Assembly (NCBI RefSeq): GCF_012726295.1
Contig: NZ_JABAOB010000006.1
Location: 310,001-374,000, forward strand
Source: Chitinophaga sp. Ak27
Lineage (GTDB): Bacteria; Bacteroidota; Bacteroidia; Chitinophagales; Chitinophagaceae
Length of the DNA stretch: 64,000 nucleotides
Direction: 5' to 3'
Shown: positions 41,487 to 50,443 of the stretch, in pieces
How positions within the stretch are numbered: the first letter of the stretch is position 1
How the letters are laid out: every line of letters starts with the position of its first letter
Program-made: the position numbers and the translations under genes
The notes under the pieces: model-generated
Told to the model about the DNA's origin: nothing
Database searches by the model: none
What the model saw: only the letters and a program-made list of their open reading frames with translations

Positions 41487-42467
41487 TTACTCTTCTCTGA
41501 CGGTTAAATTCCCTTTCCCCCATTGCTGTTGCAACTGTTCAAATGCCTGTAACTCCGATGGGGTAAGGGTTGTATGGGTTAATGCCTGCAGGGATGGCTG
41601 CCCCGCATTGACCCAGGCGGTGTACCAGGCGGCGGCTACCGCCCCAATGGCCTGGCGCATGCGGCGCTCTACCATGTCGCCCATAGACCGTGAATATGCC
41701 TTCGTATAGTCGTCGGCGTAAGTACGTACCAACACGCCGTTGCGGCTTTCGTAAGCAAACCGACGCGCCGCCGGAAACGCCTGGCTCAGCTGTTTCTCAC
41801 ATCTTAGCACCGTATCTGCCGCCATGCCACTTACCCGTATCACATCCCATATATATTTCCGCGGCTCCGCAATATACATGGCTTTCCCCGCCCAATAGCT
41901 GAATTCCTCGTCGGCCAGCAATTCGGGGATGCGCGACTCCCACAAGCCGTGGATACCAGTTTGCCCTGTCAGTTGCCCATTGTGATTGGAACAGGCATGC
42001 AGGGGCACATGCGCATCTGCCATGTAATGGCCCAACTCGGCCGACAACCGCAGGATACGCTGCTGGTCCCCCTCACGGAACGCGCCCGTGAGCAAAGCCA
42101 TCATCTTTTCAAGATGCCAGGGCAGTATGCCATTGCGATGCAGCGTATCGGCCGTGTACCGCGCTACCGCATCAGCCCAGTTCCTGGGTATATTATTGTA
42201 CGGCGGCGCGTCAAATAAATCGATGTCTATGAAATGCCGCGGCGCCTCTGCCGCTACTGCATACCGGCGCTTATCAGGGTCAGTAGCATGGGTGGTCAGG
42301 TACTCCAGCTGCGGCTTATACAATATCATCATCTCCGGCGGCAAACAAAATACCGCCAGCCGGTTAATACGCTGATGCGCGAAAAAGCCCCATGCACCCG
42401 CATCGGTACATGATAATATTATTACACTAAAGATTACGGTAATACGTAAACGGGATTGGGTTAACAT
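41487..42467 (-). CDS. Secreted zinc-dependent phospholipase C / S1-P1 nuclease superfamily protein
   Basis: 326 residues. A signal peptide ends just before Trp26 in DAGAWGFFAHQRIN; in this superfamily the mature N-terminal Trp and the following His bind zinc. Further zinc ligands are visible in ELGHYMADAHVPLHA (HxxxD) and GIHGLWESRIPE (HxxxE). This all-helical trinuclear zinc fold contains phospholipases C and P1-type nucleases, so the substrate could be a phospholipid or a nucleic acid. It is exported. No co-transcribed gene is obvious: serC lies downstream and DUF502 upstream. Confidence 0.87.
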   Translation of the reverse strand: MLTQSRLRITVIFSVIILSCTDAGAWGFFAHQRINRLAVFCLPPEMMILYKPQLEYLTTHATDPDKRRYAVAAEAPRHFIDIDLFDAPPYNNIPRNWADAVARYTADTLHRNGILPWHLEKMMALLTGAFREGDQQRILRLSAELGHYMADAHVPLHACSNHNGQLTGQTGIHGLWESRIPELLADEEFSYWAGKAMYIAEPRKYIWDVIRVSGMAADTVLRCEKQLSQAFPAARRFAYESRNGVLVRTYADDYTKAYSRSMGDMVERRMRQAIGAVAAAWYTAWVNAGQPSLQALTHTTLTPSELQAFEQLQQQWGKGNLTVREE

Positions 42468-42565
42468 ATAGCTATATTTTTGGGTACACGAATATAGCCA
42501 TTTTACCTGTCCGAATATCCAACGGCGTCGCGTTATTTAATGCTACCCGTTGAATACGGGAATAA

Positions 42566-43174
42566 TTAAATATTTGTCACACCTCCGCTTACGGCAAACT
42601 TCATCGCTTCGCCCGCAGAGATGTTGGTCAACGGTTTTACCCTTTCTTTCGGGACCATAAAAACTTTACCGGTAATGGCATACGCATGAGGTACATACAC
42701 GGCCATATAGCCTTCCAGGCCCAGGTTGCTGACATCGCTCTGGGTAATGAACCCCATTTCCCATACATCTATCCCGTAAATCTGCACCAATACCGGGTGA
42801 TCAAATTTTTTCTTCTCACCCACAAAAGCATCAAAAACATCCTTGATGGAGGTATAAATGTATTTTATGAATGGTGTGCGCTCCAGTAAATGATCAAACA
42901 AATCAAAGATCCGCCCGATAATAAATGAAGAGCTGAGATACCCCACCACAACGATCAACAGCAATACCAGCACAAATCCCACCCCCTTATATTTCAGGAA
43001 ACTGAAGGAGGCATCCTCCGGGATGATCTCCTTGGGTATAATATTGTCGATGGTAACGAAAGCCCAGTATAAGGTTAACGCCGTAATCCCTATCGGCGCC
43101 AGGATGAGTAATCCCTGGAAGAAGTAACGCAACAGTCTCGATGCAAATACTTTAAATCTAAGCTTTGGCGACAT
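42566..43174 (-). CDS. DUF502 family membrane protein
   Basis: 202 residues with two membrane helices (FFQGLLILAPIGITALTLYWAF and GVGFVLVLLLIVVVGYLSSS) and a soluble C-terminal domain containing PFIKYIYTSIKDVFDAFVGEKKKFDHPVLVQIYGIDVWEMGFIT and AVYVPHAYAITGKVFMVPKERV. This is the DUF502 layout, typically linked to envelope functions but uncharacterised. Divergent from the tetR of the RND operon. Confidence 0.9.
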   Translation of the reverse strand: MSPKLRFKVFASRLLRYFFQGLLILAPIGITALTLYWAFVTIDNIIPKEIIPEDASFSFLKYKGVGFVLVLLLIVVVGYLSSSFIIGRIFDLFDHLLERTPFIKYIYTSIKDVFDAFVGEKKKFDHPVLVQIYGIDVWEMGFITQSDVSNLGLEGYMAVYVPHAYAITGKVFMVPKERVKPLTNISAGEAMKFAVSGGVTNI

Positions 43175-43268
43175 GGTTCAAAATTAGACTGCAAATTAGA
43201 CAATAAAGCGCAAAGCGGAAAGCTACCACCGCTTAAATGAATGTTACCACATGTAAAAAATAATTACT

Positions 43269-43296
43269 GGAAACTTTGGAAGTTTGTAAAGTTTCC
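43269..43296. promoter_or_regulatory. Candidate TetR operator
   Basis: Perfect 9-bp inverted repeat GGAAACTTT-N10-AAAGTTTCC, about 40 bp upstream of tetR and overlapping its -33 box. Size and symmetry suit a TetR dimer. Confidence 0.6.
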
Positions 43297-43305
43297 ATAG
43301 TTTTG
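43275..43305 (+). promoter_or_regulatory. Promoter of the tetR-RND operon
   Basis: TTTG (43275-43278), 19-bp spacer, TAGTTTTG (43298-43305), a full Bacteroidota -33/-7 match, about 32 bp before the tetR start. Confidence 0.6.
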
Positions 43306-43337
43306 TGCAGCATAACAAAGGTTATCCTGAAACAAGT

Positions 43338-43949
43338 ATGGAAGTACAGGAACGCATTATGGACACGGCTTTTGGCCTGTTTCGTCAATTTGGTACCCGC
43401 TCTATCACCATGGACGATATCGCCGAAAGAATGGGCATCTCCAAAAAAACACTGTATGCTCATTTCACCGATAAAAACGATATGGTTACCCAAACCATTG
43501 ACAGGTTCATTGTACAAGTGAAAGAGGAGTGTCTTACAGACCGGCAACAGTCTAAAGACGCTATACAGGAACTGTTCCTGGTAATGGACATGCTGGATCG
43601 CCGGATACGTAATATGAACCCGGTTATTATCCTCGATCTGCAAAAGTTTCATTCAAAAGCCTATCAACTGTTCCTGGACTACCAGAATAATACACTTTCC
43701 ACCATGATCCGCGAAAACCTGGAAAGAGGGATCCGTGAAAAGGTGTACCGTCCGGACCTGGACATTAAAATATTAACACAGTACCGGATCCATGCCTGCA
43801 TGATTTGTTTTCAACCCGAAGTCTTCCCCGCAGGTTATGATATGATGAAAGTGCAGAAAGTATTGTTGGAAAATTTTTTATACGGGGTGGCTTCTTTAGA
43901 GGGATACCAGCTTATTGAAAAATATAAACAACTATCGCAAAATAAATAA
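43338..43949 (+). CDS. TetR/AcrR-family transcriptional regulator
   Basis: 203 residues. The N-terminal HTH contains IMDTAFGLFRQFGTRSITMDDIAERMGISKKTLYAHFTDKNDMVTQTI, a textbook TetR DNA-binding domain; the C-terminal helical ligand domain is divergent. The gene begins a four-gene unit with a TolC channel, an adaptor and an RND pump, so it most likely represses its own efflux operon. A GTG at 43305 opens the same frame but lies in the -7 box, so the ATG at 43338 is used. The next start codon is 4 bp after the stop. Confidence 0.94.
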   Translation: MEVQERIMDTAFGLFRQFGTRSITMDDIAERMGISKKTLYAHFTDKNDMVTQTIDRFIVQVKEECLTDRQQSKDAIQELFLVMDMLDRRIRNMNPVIILDLQKFHSKAYQLFLDYQNNTLSTMIRENLERGIREKVYRPDLDIKILTQYRIHACMICFQPEVFPAGYDMMKVQKVLLENFLYGVASLEGYQLIEKYKQLSQNK

Positions 43950-43953
43950 TACT

Positions 43954-45312
43954 ATGCTATCAATCAAAAGGCTCACCAGTATGGCTTTTGTCGGATGGCT
44001 GCTGTTTACGGGTACTGCCGCCATTGCCCAGCAGCAGGTAAACCCGGAGCCCATCAGCCTGTCTGCCAAACAAGCGGTAGACTATGCGCTGGCTAACCAG
44101 AGCTCCGTCAAAACCGCTAAACTGGACGAACTGATTCAACTGGCCAAAAACAAAGAGGTGGCCGGCCTGGCACTGCCATCCGTTGCAGGAACCGGCTCCT
44201 ATCAGTACAACCCAATCGTTCAGAAACAATTGTTCAATACCCGGAACTTTGGTGCACCTATCGATTCCTTTACGGCCGTATCATTCCAGCTCAAAAACAA
44301 CCTGCTTGGAGAGCTCCGGGTAACCCAAACACTCTTCGATCCCAGCGTACTCGTAGCCCTGCAGGCCCGTAAAACACTGGAAATACTGGTGGCGCAAAAT
44401 GTCACAAAAGCGGAAATAGATGTAAAATCTACCGTATACAAAGCCTATTATAATGTACTCTCTGCCAATAAAGCATTGGCTATTCTGTCTGAAAATATTA
44501 CCTCCCTGGAAAAAATCCTCGGCGAGACCAAAGAGATTTATAAAAACGGGATGGCGGAAAAACTGGATGTAGACAGGCTGGTAGTACAATACACCAACCT
44601 CCAGACGGAACAAACCAAGCTCCGCAACCTGGTTGAACTGGGTACCGCCTCGCTGAAATACCAGATGGGCATGCCGTTGAAACAACCTATAACGCTAACG
44701 GATACACTCTCTACAGAAAAGATCGTAGCCGATGTGCTGGATATGGACAAATTCGACTATTCCCAACGAATAGAATACCAGTTGCTCCAAACCCAGAAGA
44801 AAGCGAATGAATATGATCTGAAAAGATATAGGATGAAAGCATTGCCATCCCTGCAACTGTTTGGCGCCACCGGTGCGCTCCGTGGCAGCGATAAATTCGA
44901 CTACTTCCAGAGCCAGGTTTGGTACGGGTATGTGAATACAGGACTGAACCTATCTGTCCCCATCTTCACCGGCCTACAGCGCAAACGCCAGGTAGACCAG
45001 GCATGGCTGGCAGTCAAGAAAAGTGAAGTGGCGATTGAAAATACCAAGCTGGGAATCGACCTCGAAAGAGAACAATCTTCCTCTACCTTCCGCAACAACG
45101 TACTGACGCTGGAAGCACAGGAAAAGAATATGCAACTGGCACAGGATGTATACCACACCACACAGGTGAAATACAGGGAGGGCGTAGGTTCCAGCCTGGA
45201 AATGACCACCGCGGAAAATGATCTGCTCACCGCGCAGAATAACTATTTCACCGCTCTGTTCAACGCCATCGTTGCAAAAATAGACCTGCTGAAATCATAC
45301 GGCAAACTATAG
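43954..45312 (+). CDS. TolC-family outer-membrane channel of the RND system
   Basis: 452 residues. Signal peptide (MLSIKRLTSMAFVGWLLFTGTAAIAQ) and two outer-membrane-efflux-protein repeats (SLSAKQAVDYALANQSSVKTAKLDE; NLSVPIFTGLQRKRQVDQAWLAVKKSEV). It forms the exit duct for the adaptor and RND pump encoded next. The frame extends 39 bp into the tetR 3' end, but the Met at 43954 starts the signal sequence. It is only distantly similar to the TolC at 18.9 kb, so the two exporters have dedicated channels. Confidence 0.93.
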   Translation: MLSIKRLTSMAFVGWLLFTGTAAIAQQQVNPEPISLSAKQAVDYALANQSSVKTAKLDELIQLAKNKEVAGLALPSVAGTGSYQYNPIVQKQLFNTRNFGAPIDSFTAVSFQLKNNLLGELRVTQTLFDPSVLVALQARKTLEILVAQNVTKAEIDVKSTVYKAYYNVLSANKALAILSENITSLEKILGETKEIYKNGMAEKLDVDRLVVQYTNLQTEQTKLRNLVELGTASLKYQMGMPLKQPITLTDTLSTEKIVADVLDMDKFDYSQRIEYQLLQTQKKANEYDLKRYRMKALPSLQLFGATGALRGSDKFDYFQSQVWYGYVNTGLNLSVPIFTGLQRKRQVDQAWLAVKKSEVAIENTKLGIDLEREQSSSTFRNNVLTLEAQEKNMQLAQDVYHTTQVKYREGVGSSLEMTTAENDLLTAQNNYFTALFNAIVAKIDLLKSYGKL

Positions 45313-45348
45313 CTTAATCCATTACAATCACTATTCACTACAACTCAT

Positions 45349-46470
45349 ATGACAACAAGATATTCTTTCCTGGTTCCCTTCCTCGCTTTGGTACTGGCTG
45401 CCTGTGGTGGTGGCGAGAATAAAGCAGCAAAACTGCAACAGTTGAAACAGGAGAAAGTGAAGTATAATGAAGATATCGACAAGAAGATTGCCGCACTTGA
45501 AAAAGAAGTAGGCGTGAAAGATACCGTACTCAAAATGAAAGATGTAACGGTATCAGAAGTGAAAGATACCTTATTCGAACACTATATCGATGTACAGGGT
45601 AGCGTAGACGCCCGTGAAAACGTAAACGTTTCTGCCCGGGTACCAGGTGTGATTACCAGCATCCTCGTAAAAGAAGGCCAGCAGGTAGCCAAAGGACAAA
45701 CACTGGCGCAGGTAGATGACCAGGTACTGAGAGCAAATATGGCCGAACTTCGCACCCAGATGGACCTGGCCAACACCCTTTTCGAAAAGCAAAAGAACCT
45801 CTGGGCACAGAAAATAGGTTCTGAAGTACAATACCTGAACGCTAAAAACCAAAAGGAAAGCTTGGAAAGGAAAATGGCCACCCTGCAGGATCAACTGGCG
45901 CAAACCCGCATCATTGCTCCTATCAGCGGTACGGTAGACGCAGTGATCGCTAAAGTAGGAGATAACGCTGCCCCGGGTGCACCTGCGTTCCGCGTGGTAA
46001 ATGCTAACAACCTGAAAGTAACCGCCAACGTGGCGGAAGCCTATGCCGGCTTTTTAAAGACAGGAGATGCCGTTATTATCGCCTTCCCGGATGTTAACCG
46101 GGAAATACGGAGCAATATCGGCTTCGCCTCCCGGACCATCGACCCGCTGAGCCGGACCATCAAGATTGAAGTACCACTGAAACCTGATAATGTTCTGCGT
46201 CCTAACATGATTGCACACATCCGGATTGTTGACTACACCGCCAAAAATGCGGTGGTAATCCCGGTGAGCGTTATCCAGTATACTGCCGGAAAACCATACG
46301 TAATCATAGCGCAGAGCACCAATGGCAAAATGATCGCTCAACGCAAAAGTATCGAAATGGGCCGCACGTACAACGATAAGGCAGAAGTGAAAAGTGGACT
46401 GGTCAACGGTGATAAAATTGTGACTACCGGTTTTCAGGGGCTGAATGATAACGACCTGATTAAATTATAA
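45349..46470 (+). CDS. RND efflux periplasmic adaptor lipoprotein
   Basis: 373 residues. Lipobox LAAC (Cys19), then a Lys/Glu-rich coiled region (about 25-60) that is not part of the usual adaptor core, lipoyl half-motifs (VSARVPGVITSILVKEGQQVAKGQTLAQVDD and TRIIAPISGTVDAVIAKVGDNAAPG), a hairpin, and barrel domains. This is the AcrA/MexA class of membrane fusion proteins that links RND pump and TolC. It is anchored to the inner membrane by lipid. Part of tetR-tolC-adaptor-pump. Confidence 0.94.
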   Translation: MTTRYSFLVPFLALVLAACGGGENKAAKLQQLKQEKVKYNEDIDKKIAALEKEVGVKDTVLKMKDVTVSEVKDTLFEHYIDVQGSVDARENVNVSARVPGVITSILVKEGQQVAKGQTLAQVDDQVLRANMAELRTQMDLANTLFEKQKNLWAQKIGSEVQYLNAKNQKESLERKMATLQDQLAQTRIIAPISGTVDAVIAKVGDNAAPGAPAFRVVNANNLKVTANVAEAYAGFLKTGDAVIIAFPDVNREIRSNIGFASRTIDPLSRTIKIEVPLKPDNVLRPNMIAHIRIVDYTAKNAVVIPVSVIQYTAGKPYVIIAQSTNGKMIAQRKSIEMGRTYNDKAEVKSGLVNGDKIVTTGFQGLNDNDLIKL

Positions 46471-46499
46471 AGCTGGCGATAACGGCTAAAACCAAGTGT

Positions 46500-49400
46500 A
46501 TGCAAGATAATCTCCATAAAGAATTTAAGCCTACCAGCTGGGCCATTGATAATAAGGTAAGCGTATACGTTGCCACTATTATCATTGCACTTGCCGGTAT
46601 TCTTACCTATAATAGCCTGCCAAAGGAACAGTTTCCCGAGGTGGTATTCCCGCAGTTCTATATCAACACCATTAACGCCGGTACTTCTCCGGAAGATATG
46701 GAAACGACGGTTACCAAACCTATCGAAAAACAACTCAACGGCATCTCCGGTGTAAAGAAGATCAAGAGTACTTCTATGCAGGACTTTTCTGCGATCACCA
46801 TCGAGTTCAATGCCAATGAAGATATAGAAGCAGCCCGTCAGCAGGTGCGTGAAAAAGTAGATGATGCCAAGAAAGACCTGCCGCAGAACCTCACACAGGA
46901 GCCGCAGATCGTGAAGATCGACGTATCGCAAATTCCTATCATGAACGTGAACCTGTCGGGCGATTTCGATCTGCAAACCCTGAAAAAGTATGCAGATGAT
47001 ATGAAAGACCGTATCGAGGCGCTTAATGAAATTACCCGTGTGGACCTGGTAGGTGAACTGGAACGCGAAATCCAGATCAATGTGGACAAATACAAGATGG
47101 ATGCGGCCCAGATCAGCTTTGACGACATCATCGGCGCTATACAGGGCGAAAATATTACTATCTCCGGTGGCCTGGTAGCCATGGATGGCCAGAAACGTAC
47201 GCTCAGTGTAAAAGGCGAATATAAAGACCCGGGCAAGATTGGAAATATTATTGTACGCGGACAATCCGGCGCCACCGTTTACCTGAAAGATGTAGCTACG
47301 GTGGTTGATGGCTTCCTGGAACAGGAAAGCTATGCCCGCCTCCGGGGAAAGAATGTAATCACCCTCAACGTTATTAAACAGAGCGGAAAGAACCTGATCG
47401 ACGCATCTGATAAGATCCAGGCTATCACCAAGGATATGAAGGAAAATTATTTTCCTAAAAACCTGGAAGTGACCATCACGGCTGATCAGTCCAAATCCAC
47501 ACGCGTAACCCTGCACGACCTGATTAATACTATCATTATCGGCTTCCTGCTGGTAACAGTGATCCTCATGTTTTTCATGGGAGCCGTGAATGCGATCTTC
47601 GTTGCTTTGTCGGTGCCTATATCCATGTTCATCGCCTTCCTGCTGATGCCGATGTATGGGTTTACGCTCAATATGATGGTGTTGTTCTCTTTCCTGCTGG
47701 CATTGGGTATCGTGGTGGATGACGCGATTGTGGTGATAGAAAACGTACACCGTATTTATAATGAGCGAAGGGACCTGGGTATTGTGAGAGCCGCCAAGAT
47801 AGCGGCGGGAGAGGTGTTCCTACCAGTGTTTTCGGGTACTCTTACAGTACTGGCGCCTTTCTTCCCCCTGCTTTTCTGGCCCGGGGTAATCGGTAAGTTC
47901 ATGTTCTACCTGCCGGTAACCCTCATCACTACGCTGGGAGCCTCCCTGATTGTGGCTTATATCATTAACCCGGTATTTGCAGTAGATTTCATGGACAGGC
48001 ATGAAGGCGAAAATCATCCTAAACCCAGGTTCGATAAGAAGTTTGCCATCCTTTCCGGCGTATTTGCCTTTATTGCCCTGATGGGATATGCGAATGGCAG
48101 CGTGGGCACGGGCAACTTTGTCATATTCGTGTACCTGATGATTGTACTGGAACGTTTCTGGCTGGGTGGCGTAGCGCGCCGCTTCCAGCACAACTTCTGG
48201 CCCAGGGTACAGGAACGTTACAAACGTATTTTGAAGTGGTGTTTATTAGGATGGCGCCCGGTATGGATTGTAATAGCTACTTTCGGATTACTGATTTTCA
48301 GTATCATGTTAACGGCTATACGAAATCCAAAGGTAGTGTTCTTCCCGCAGGCCGATCCTAACTTCATTTATACTTATATAGAGTTGCCGAATGGTACCGA
48401 TCAGAAATACACAGATTCCATTACCAGTATCGTGGAAAGCCGCATTACCAAGGTAGTAGGAGCCAGGAATCCGATCGTTGAATCTATTATTTCCAATGTG
48501 GCTAAAGGCGCCGGAGATCCTTCCCAGATGGACCTGAGCGTACAGCCGCAGAAAGGTAAGGTTACGGTGGCCTTCGTGGAATTTAGCGCCAGGAACGGGC
48601 AATCTACTGTGCAGTACCTGGATAAGATCCGTGAAGCGGTAAAAGGTATCCCCGGAACCAATATCACGGTAGAACAGGAGCAGGGCGGACCGCCAACTGG
48701 TAAGCCGATCAATATCGAAATCAGTGGGGATAACTTCGATGAGCTCACCAGCACCTCGTTCCGGCTTAAACGTTACCTCGACTCCCTGCAGATTGGTGGC
48801 GTGGAAGAGCTGAAAAGCGACTTTGAAGCCAATAAACCAGAAATCGTAGTGAACATCGACCGGGAACGGGCTAATGCCCAGGGGATTTCTACCCGCCAGA
48901 TCGGAGGCGCTTTACGTACGGCCTTGTTCGGGTTCGAAGCATCCAAGATTCGCGATGCGAAAGACGAATACAAGATCATGGTACGATTAAGGGAAGATCA
49001 GCGTAATAACATTAACAACCTGATGAACCTGAACCTGGTTTACCGGGATATGAATATGGGAGGCGTCGTTCGCCAGGTACCTTTGTCGGCAGTAGCGGAT
49101 ATCCATTATTCAAATACCTATGCAGGTATCAAACGTATCGACCAGAAAAGGGTGATTACACTGTATTCCAACGTGTTGACCGGCTTTAATGCCAATGAAG
49201 TAGTGCAGCATATCGAAACATCGTTGCATGATTTCAGTCACCCGGCTTCTGTATTGATTAAGATGACCGGTGAGCAGGAAGACCAGCAGGAAACCATGAA
49301 CTTCCTGATGATGGCAATGTTGGGAGCTTTTGGGTTGATTTTAATGATCATGGTAACCCAGTTTAACTCGATTGGCCGCCCGATGGTCATTTTTATGGAA

Positions 49401-50054
49401 ATATTATTCAGTATCATAGGGGTATTCCTTGGGTTTTCCATCTTTAAGATGAGCATTTCAATAGTAATGACCGGGGTAGGTATTATGGCCCTGGCAGGGA
49501 TTGTGGTACGTAATGGTATCGTGTTGGTAGAGTTTACCGATTTGCTGATCCAGCAGAAGATGCCGGTATATGATGCGGTGGTGGAAGCAGGTAAAACCCG
49601 TATGACGCCGGTAATATTGACCGCCATAGCGGCTATATTAGGGCTGATTCCTTTGGCTGTGGGCTTTAATATTGACTTTGCTTCCCTGTTCAGCGAGTTT
49701 AATCCGCATATTTTCTTTGGGGGAGATAACGTGGCGTTTTGGGGACCTTTAGCCTGGACCATGGTATTCGGGCTCGTGTTTGCCACATTCCTGACCCTGA
49801 TACTGGTACCGGTGATGTATGCCATGAACAAAAGGTCTATCGATGTACTGGATCGGTACAATCTGCCCCGGTGGCTCAAATATGTGCCTTTCCTGGTGCT
49901 CGTGATAAAGATATTTATGAAGCGCGATGAAGTGAGGAAGATGCATGATCCTAAGTATCTGTCGCCCAAGCCCTATCATTTCTTCCCCGAGCCTGAAGCT
50001 ACCGTAGAGGAAGTACGGGGTAAGAAAAAGGTAGATGGCATTTCCGTGAATTAA
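46500..50054 (+). CDS. RND multidrug efflux pump permease
   Basis: 1184 residues, longer than the about 1040 of AcrB. N-terminal PTSWAIDNKVSVYVATIIIALAGILTYNSLPKEQFPEV, porter domains, and GIVVDDAIVVIENVHR with the paired Asp residues of the proton relay in helix 4. In the middle, after GASLIVAYIINPVFAVDFMDR, an insert adds a charged loop and about two hydrophobic segments (AILSGVFAFIALMGYA, FVIFVYLMIVLERFWLGG) before the second half begins at WRPVWIVIATFGLL. The C-terminus also has an extra charged tail. Drives export by proton motive force. Substrate unknown. Confidence 0.95.
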   Translation: MQDNLHKEFKPTSWAIDNKVSVYVATIIIALAGILTYNSLPKEQFPEVVFPQFYINTINAGTSPEDMETTVTKPIEKQLNGISGVKKIKSTSMQDFSAITIEFNANEDIEAARQQVREKVDDAKKDLPQNLTQEPQIVKIDVSQIPIMNVNLSGDFDLQTLKKYADDMKDRIEALNEITRVDLVGELEREIQINVDKYKMDAAQISFDDIIGAIQGENITISGGLVAMDGQKRTLSVKGEYKDPGKIGNIIVRGQSGATVYLKDVATVVDGFLEQESYARLRGKNVITLNVIKQSGKNLIDASDKIQAITKDMKENYFPKNLEVTITADQSKSTRVTLHDLINTIIIGFLLVTVILMFFMGAVNAIFVALSVPISMFIAFLLMPMYGFTLNMMVLFSFLLALGIVVDDAIVVIENVHRIYNERRDLGIVRAAKIAAGEVFLPVFSGTLTVLAPFFPLLFWPGVIGKFMFYLPVTLITTLGASLIVAYIINPVFAVDFMDRHEGENHPKPRFDKKFAILSGVFAFIALMGYANGSVGTGNFVIFVYLMIVLERFWLGGVARRFQHNFWPRVQERYKRILKWCLLGWRPVWIVIATFGLLIFSIMLTAIRNPKVVFFPQADPNFIYTYIELPNGTDQKYTDSITSIVESRITKVVGARNPIVESIISNVAKGAGDPSQMDLSVQPQKGKVTVAFVEFSARNGQSTVQYLDKIREAVKGIPGTNITVEQEQGGPPTGKPINIEISGDNFDELTSTSFRLKRYLDSLQIGGVEELKSDFEANKPEIVVNIDRERANAQGISTRQIGGALRTALFGFEASKIRDAKDEYKIMVRLREDQRNNINNLMNLNLVYRDMNMGGVVRQVPLSAVADIHYSNTYAGIKRIDQKRVITLYSNVLTGFNANEVVQHIETSLHDFSHPASVLIKMTGEQEDQQETMNFLMMAMLGAFGLILMIMVTQFNSIGRPMVIFMEILFSIIGVFLGFSIFKMSISIVMTGVGIMALAGIVVRNGIVLVEFTDLLIQQKMPVYDAVVEAGKTRMTPVILTAIAAILGLIPLAVGFNIDFASLFSEFNPHIFFGGDNVAFWGPLAWTMVFGLVFATFLTLILVPVMYAMNKRSIDVLDRYNLPRWLKYVPFLVLVIKIFMKRDEVRKMHDPKYLSPKPYHFFPEPEATVEEVRGKKKVDGISVN

Positions 50055-50096
50055 GTTTTTTTTCAATACAGTGTAACAGTTGTAGGTTAACAGTCT

Positions 50097-50128
50097 CCGT
50101 CCCGATTCTTCGGGACGGATTTTTTTTG
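50097..50128 (+). terminator. Terminator of the RND operon
   Basis: 9-bp perfect stem CCGTCCCGA-TTCT-TCGGGACGG followed by A and eight Ts, 42 bp after the pump stop codon. Confidence 0.92.
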
Positions 50129-50443
50129 TATATTCGGGCTGGATTTAGATTTTTCCTTTCATTAACAAATTTTAACATTTGGAATGAGTGGCATTTGAAT
50201 AGCCTTTATTACTTTTGACCCACAGACAATTGACACGTTACTAGCCATATACAGCCTTAGCCTTATATGCCATATGATAATTAAGCAATAAAATATTAAA
50301 AGACAGTCTGTTTTAAATAGTTGGTTAGGCCATTTAGCCTGTAATGAGAGATAGATATATTACAATAATAGTATAGGGGATAAACTTGACAAACCAAAGA
50401 ACCGCCATTAAGAGAGAATACTAAGGCGTAAGATTGGAAGACC
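50129..50443 (+). other. Long AT-rich leader region of kynU
   Basis: 315 bp without a credible gene. It holds a perfect -7 box TACTTTTG at 50210-50217, with TTTG motifs upstream at non-standard spacing (12 and 28 bp), giving a predicted untranslated leader of about 220 nt. I see no known riboswitch consensus and only short hairpins. Confidence 0.5.
50210..50217 (+). promoter_or_regulatory. Candidate -7 box of the kynU transcript
   Basis: TACTTTTG, exact TAnnTTTG match, about 230 bp before kynU. Confidence 0.4.

Noticed and set aside
46434-47750. 438-codon minus-strand frame opposite the RND pump gene
   Set aside because: His/Gln/Ile-rich translation with no family resemblance; it mirrors the codon pattern of the clearly real pump gene.
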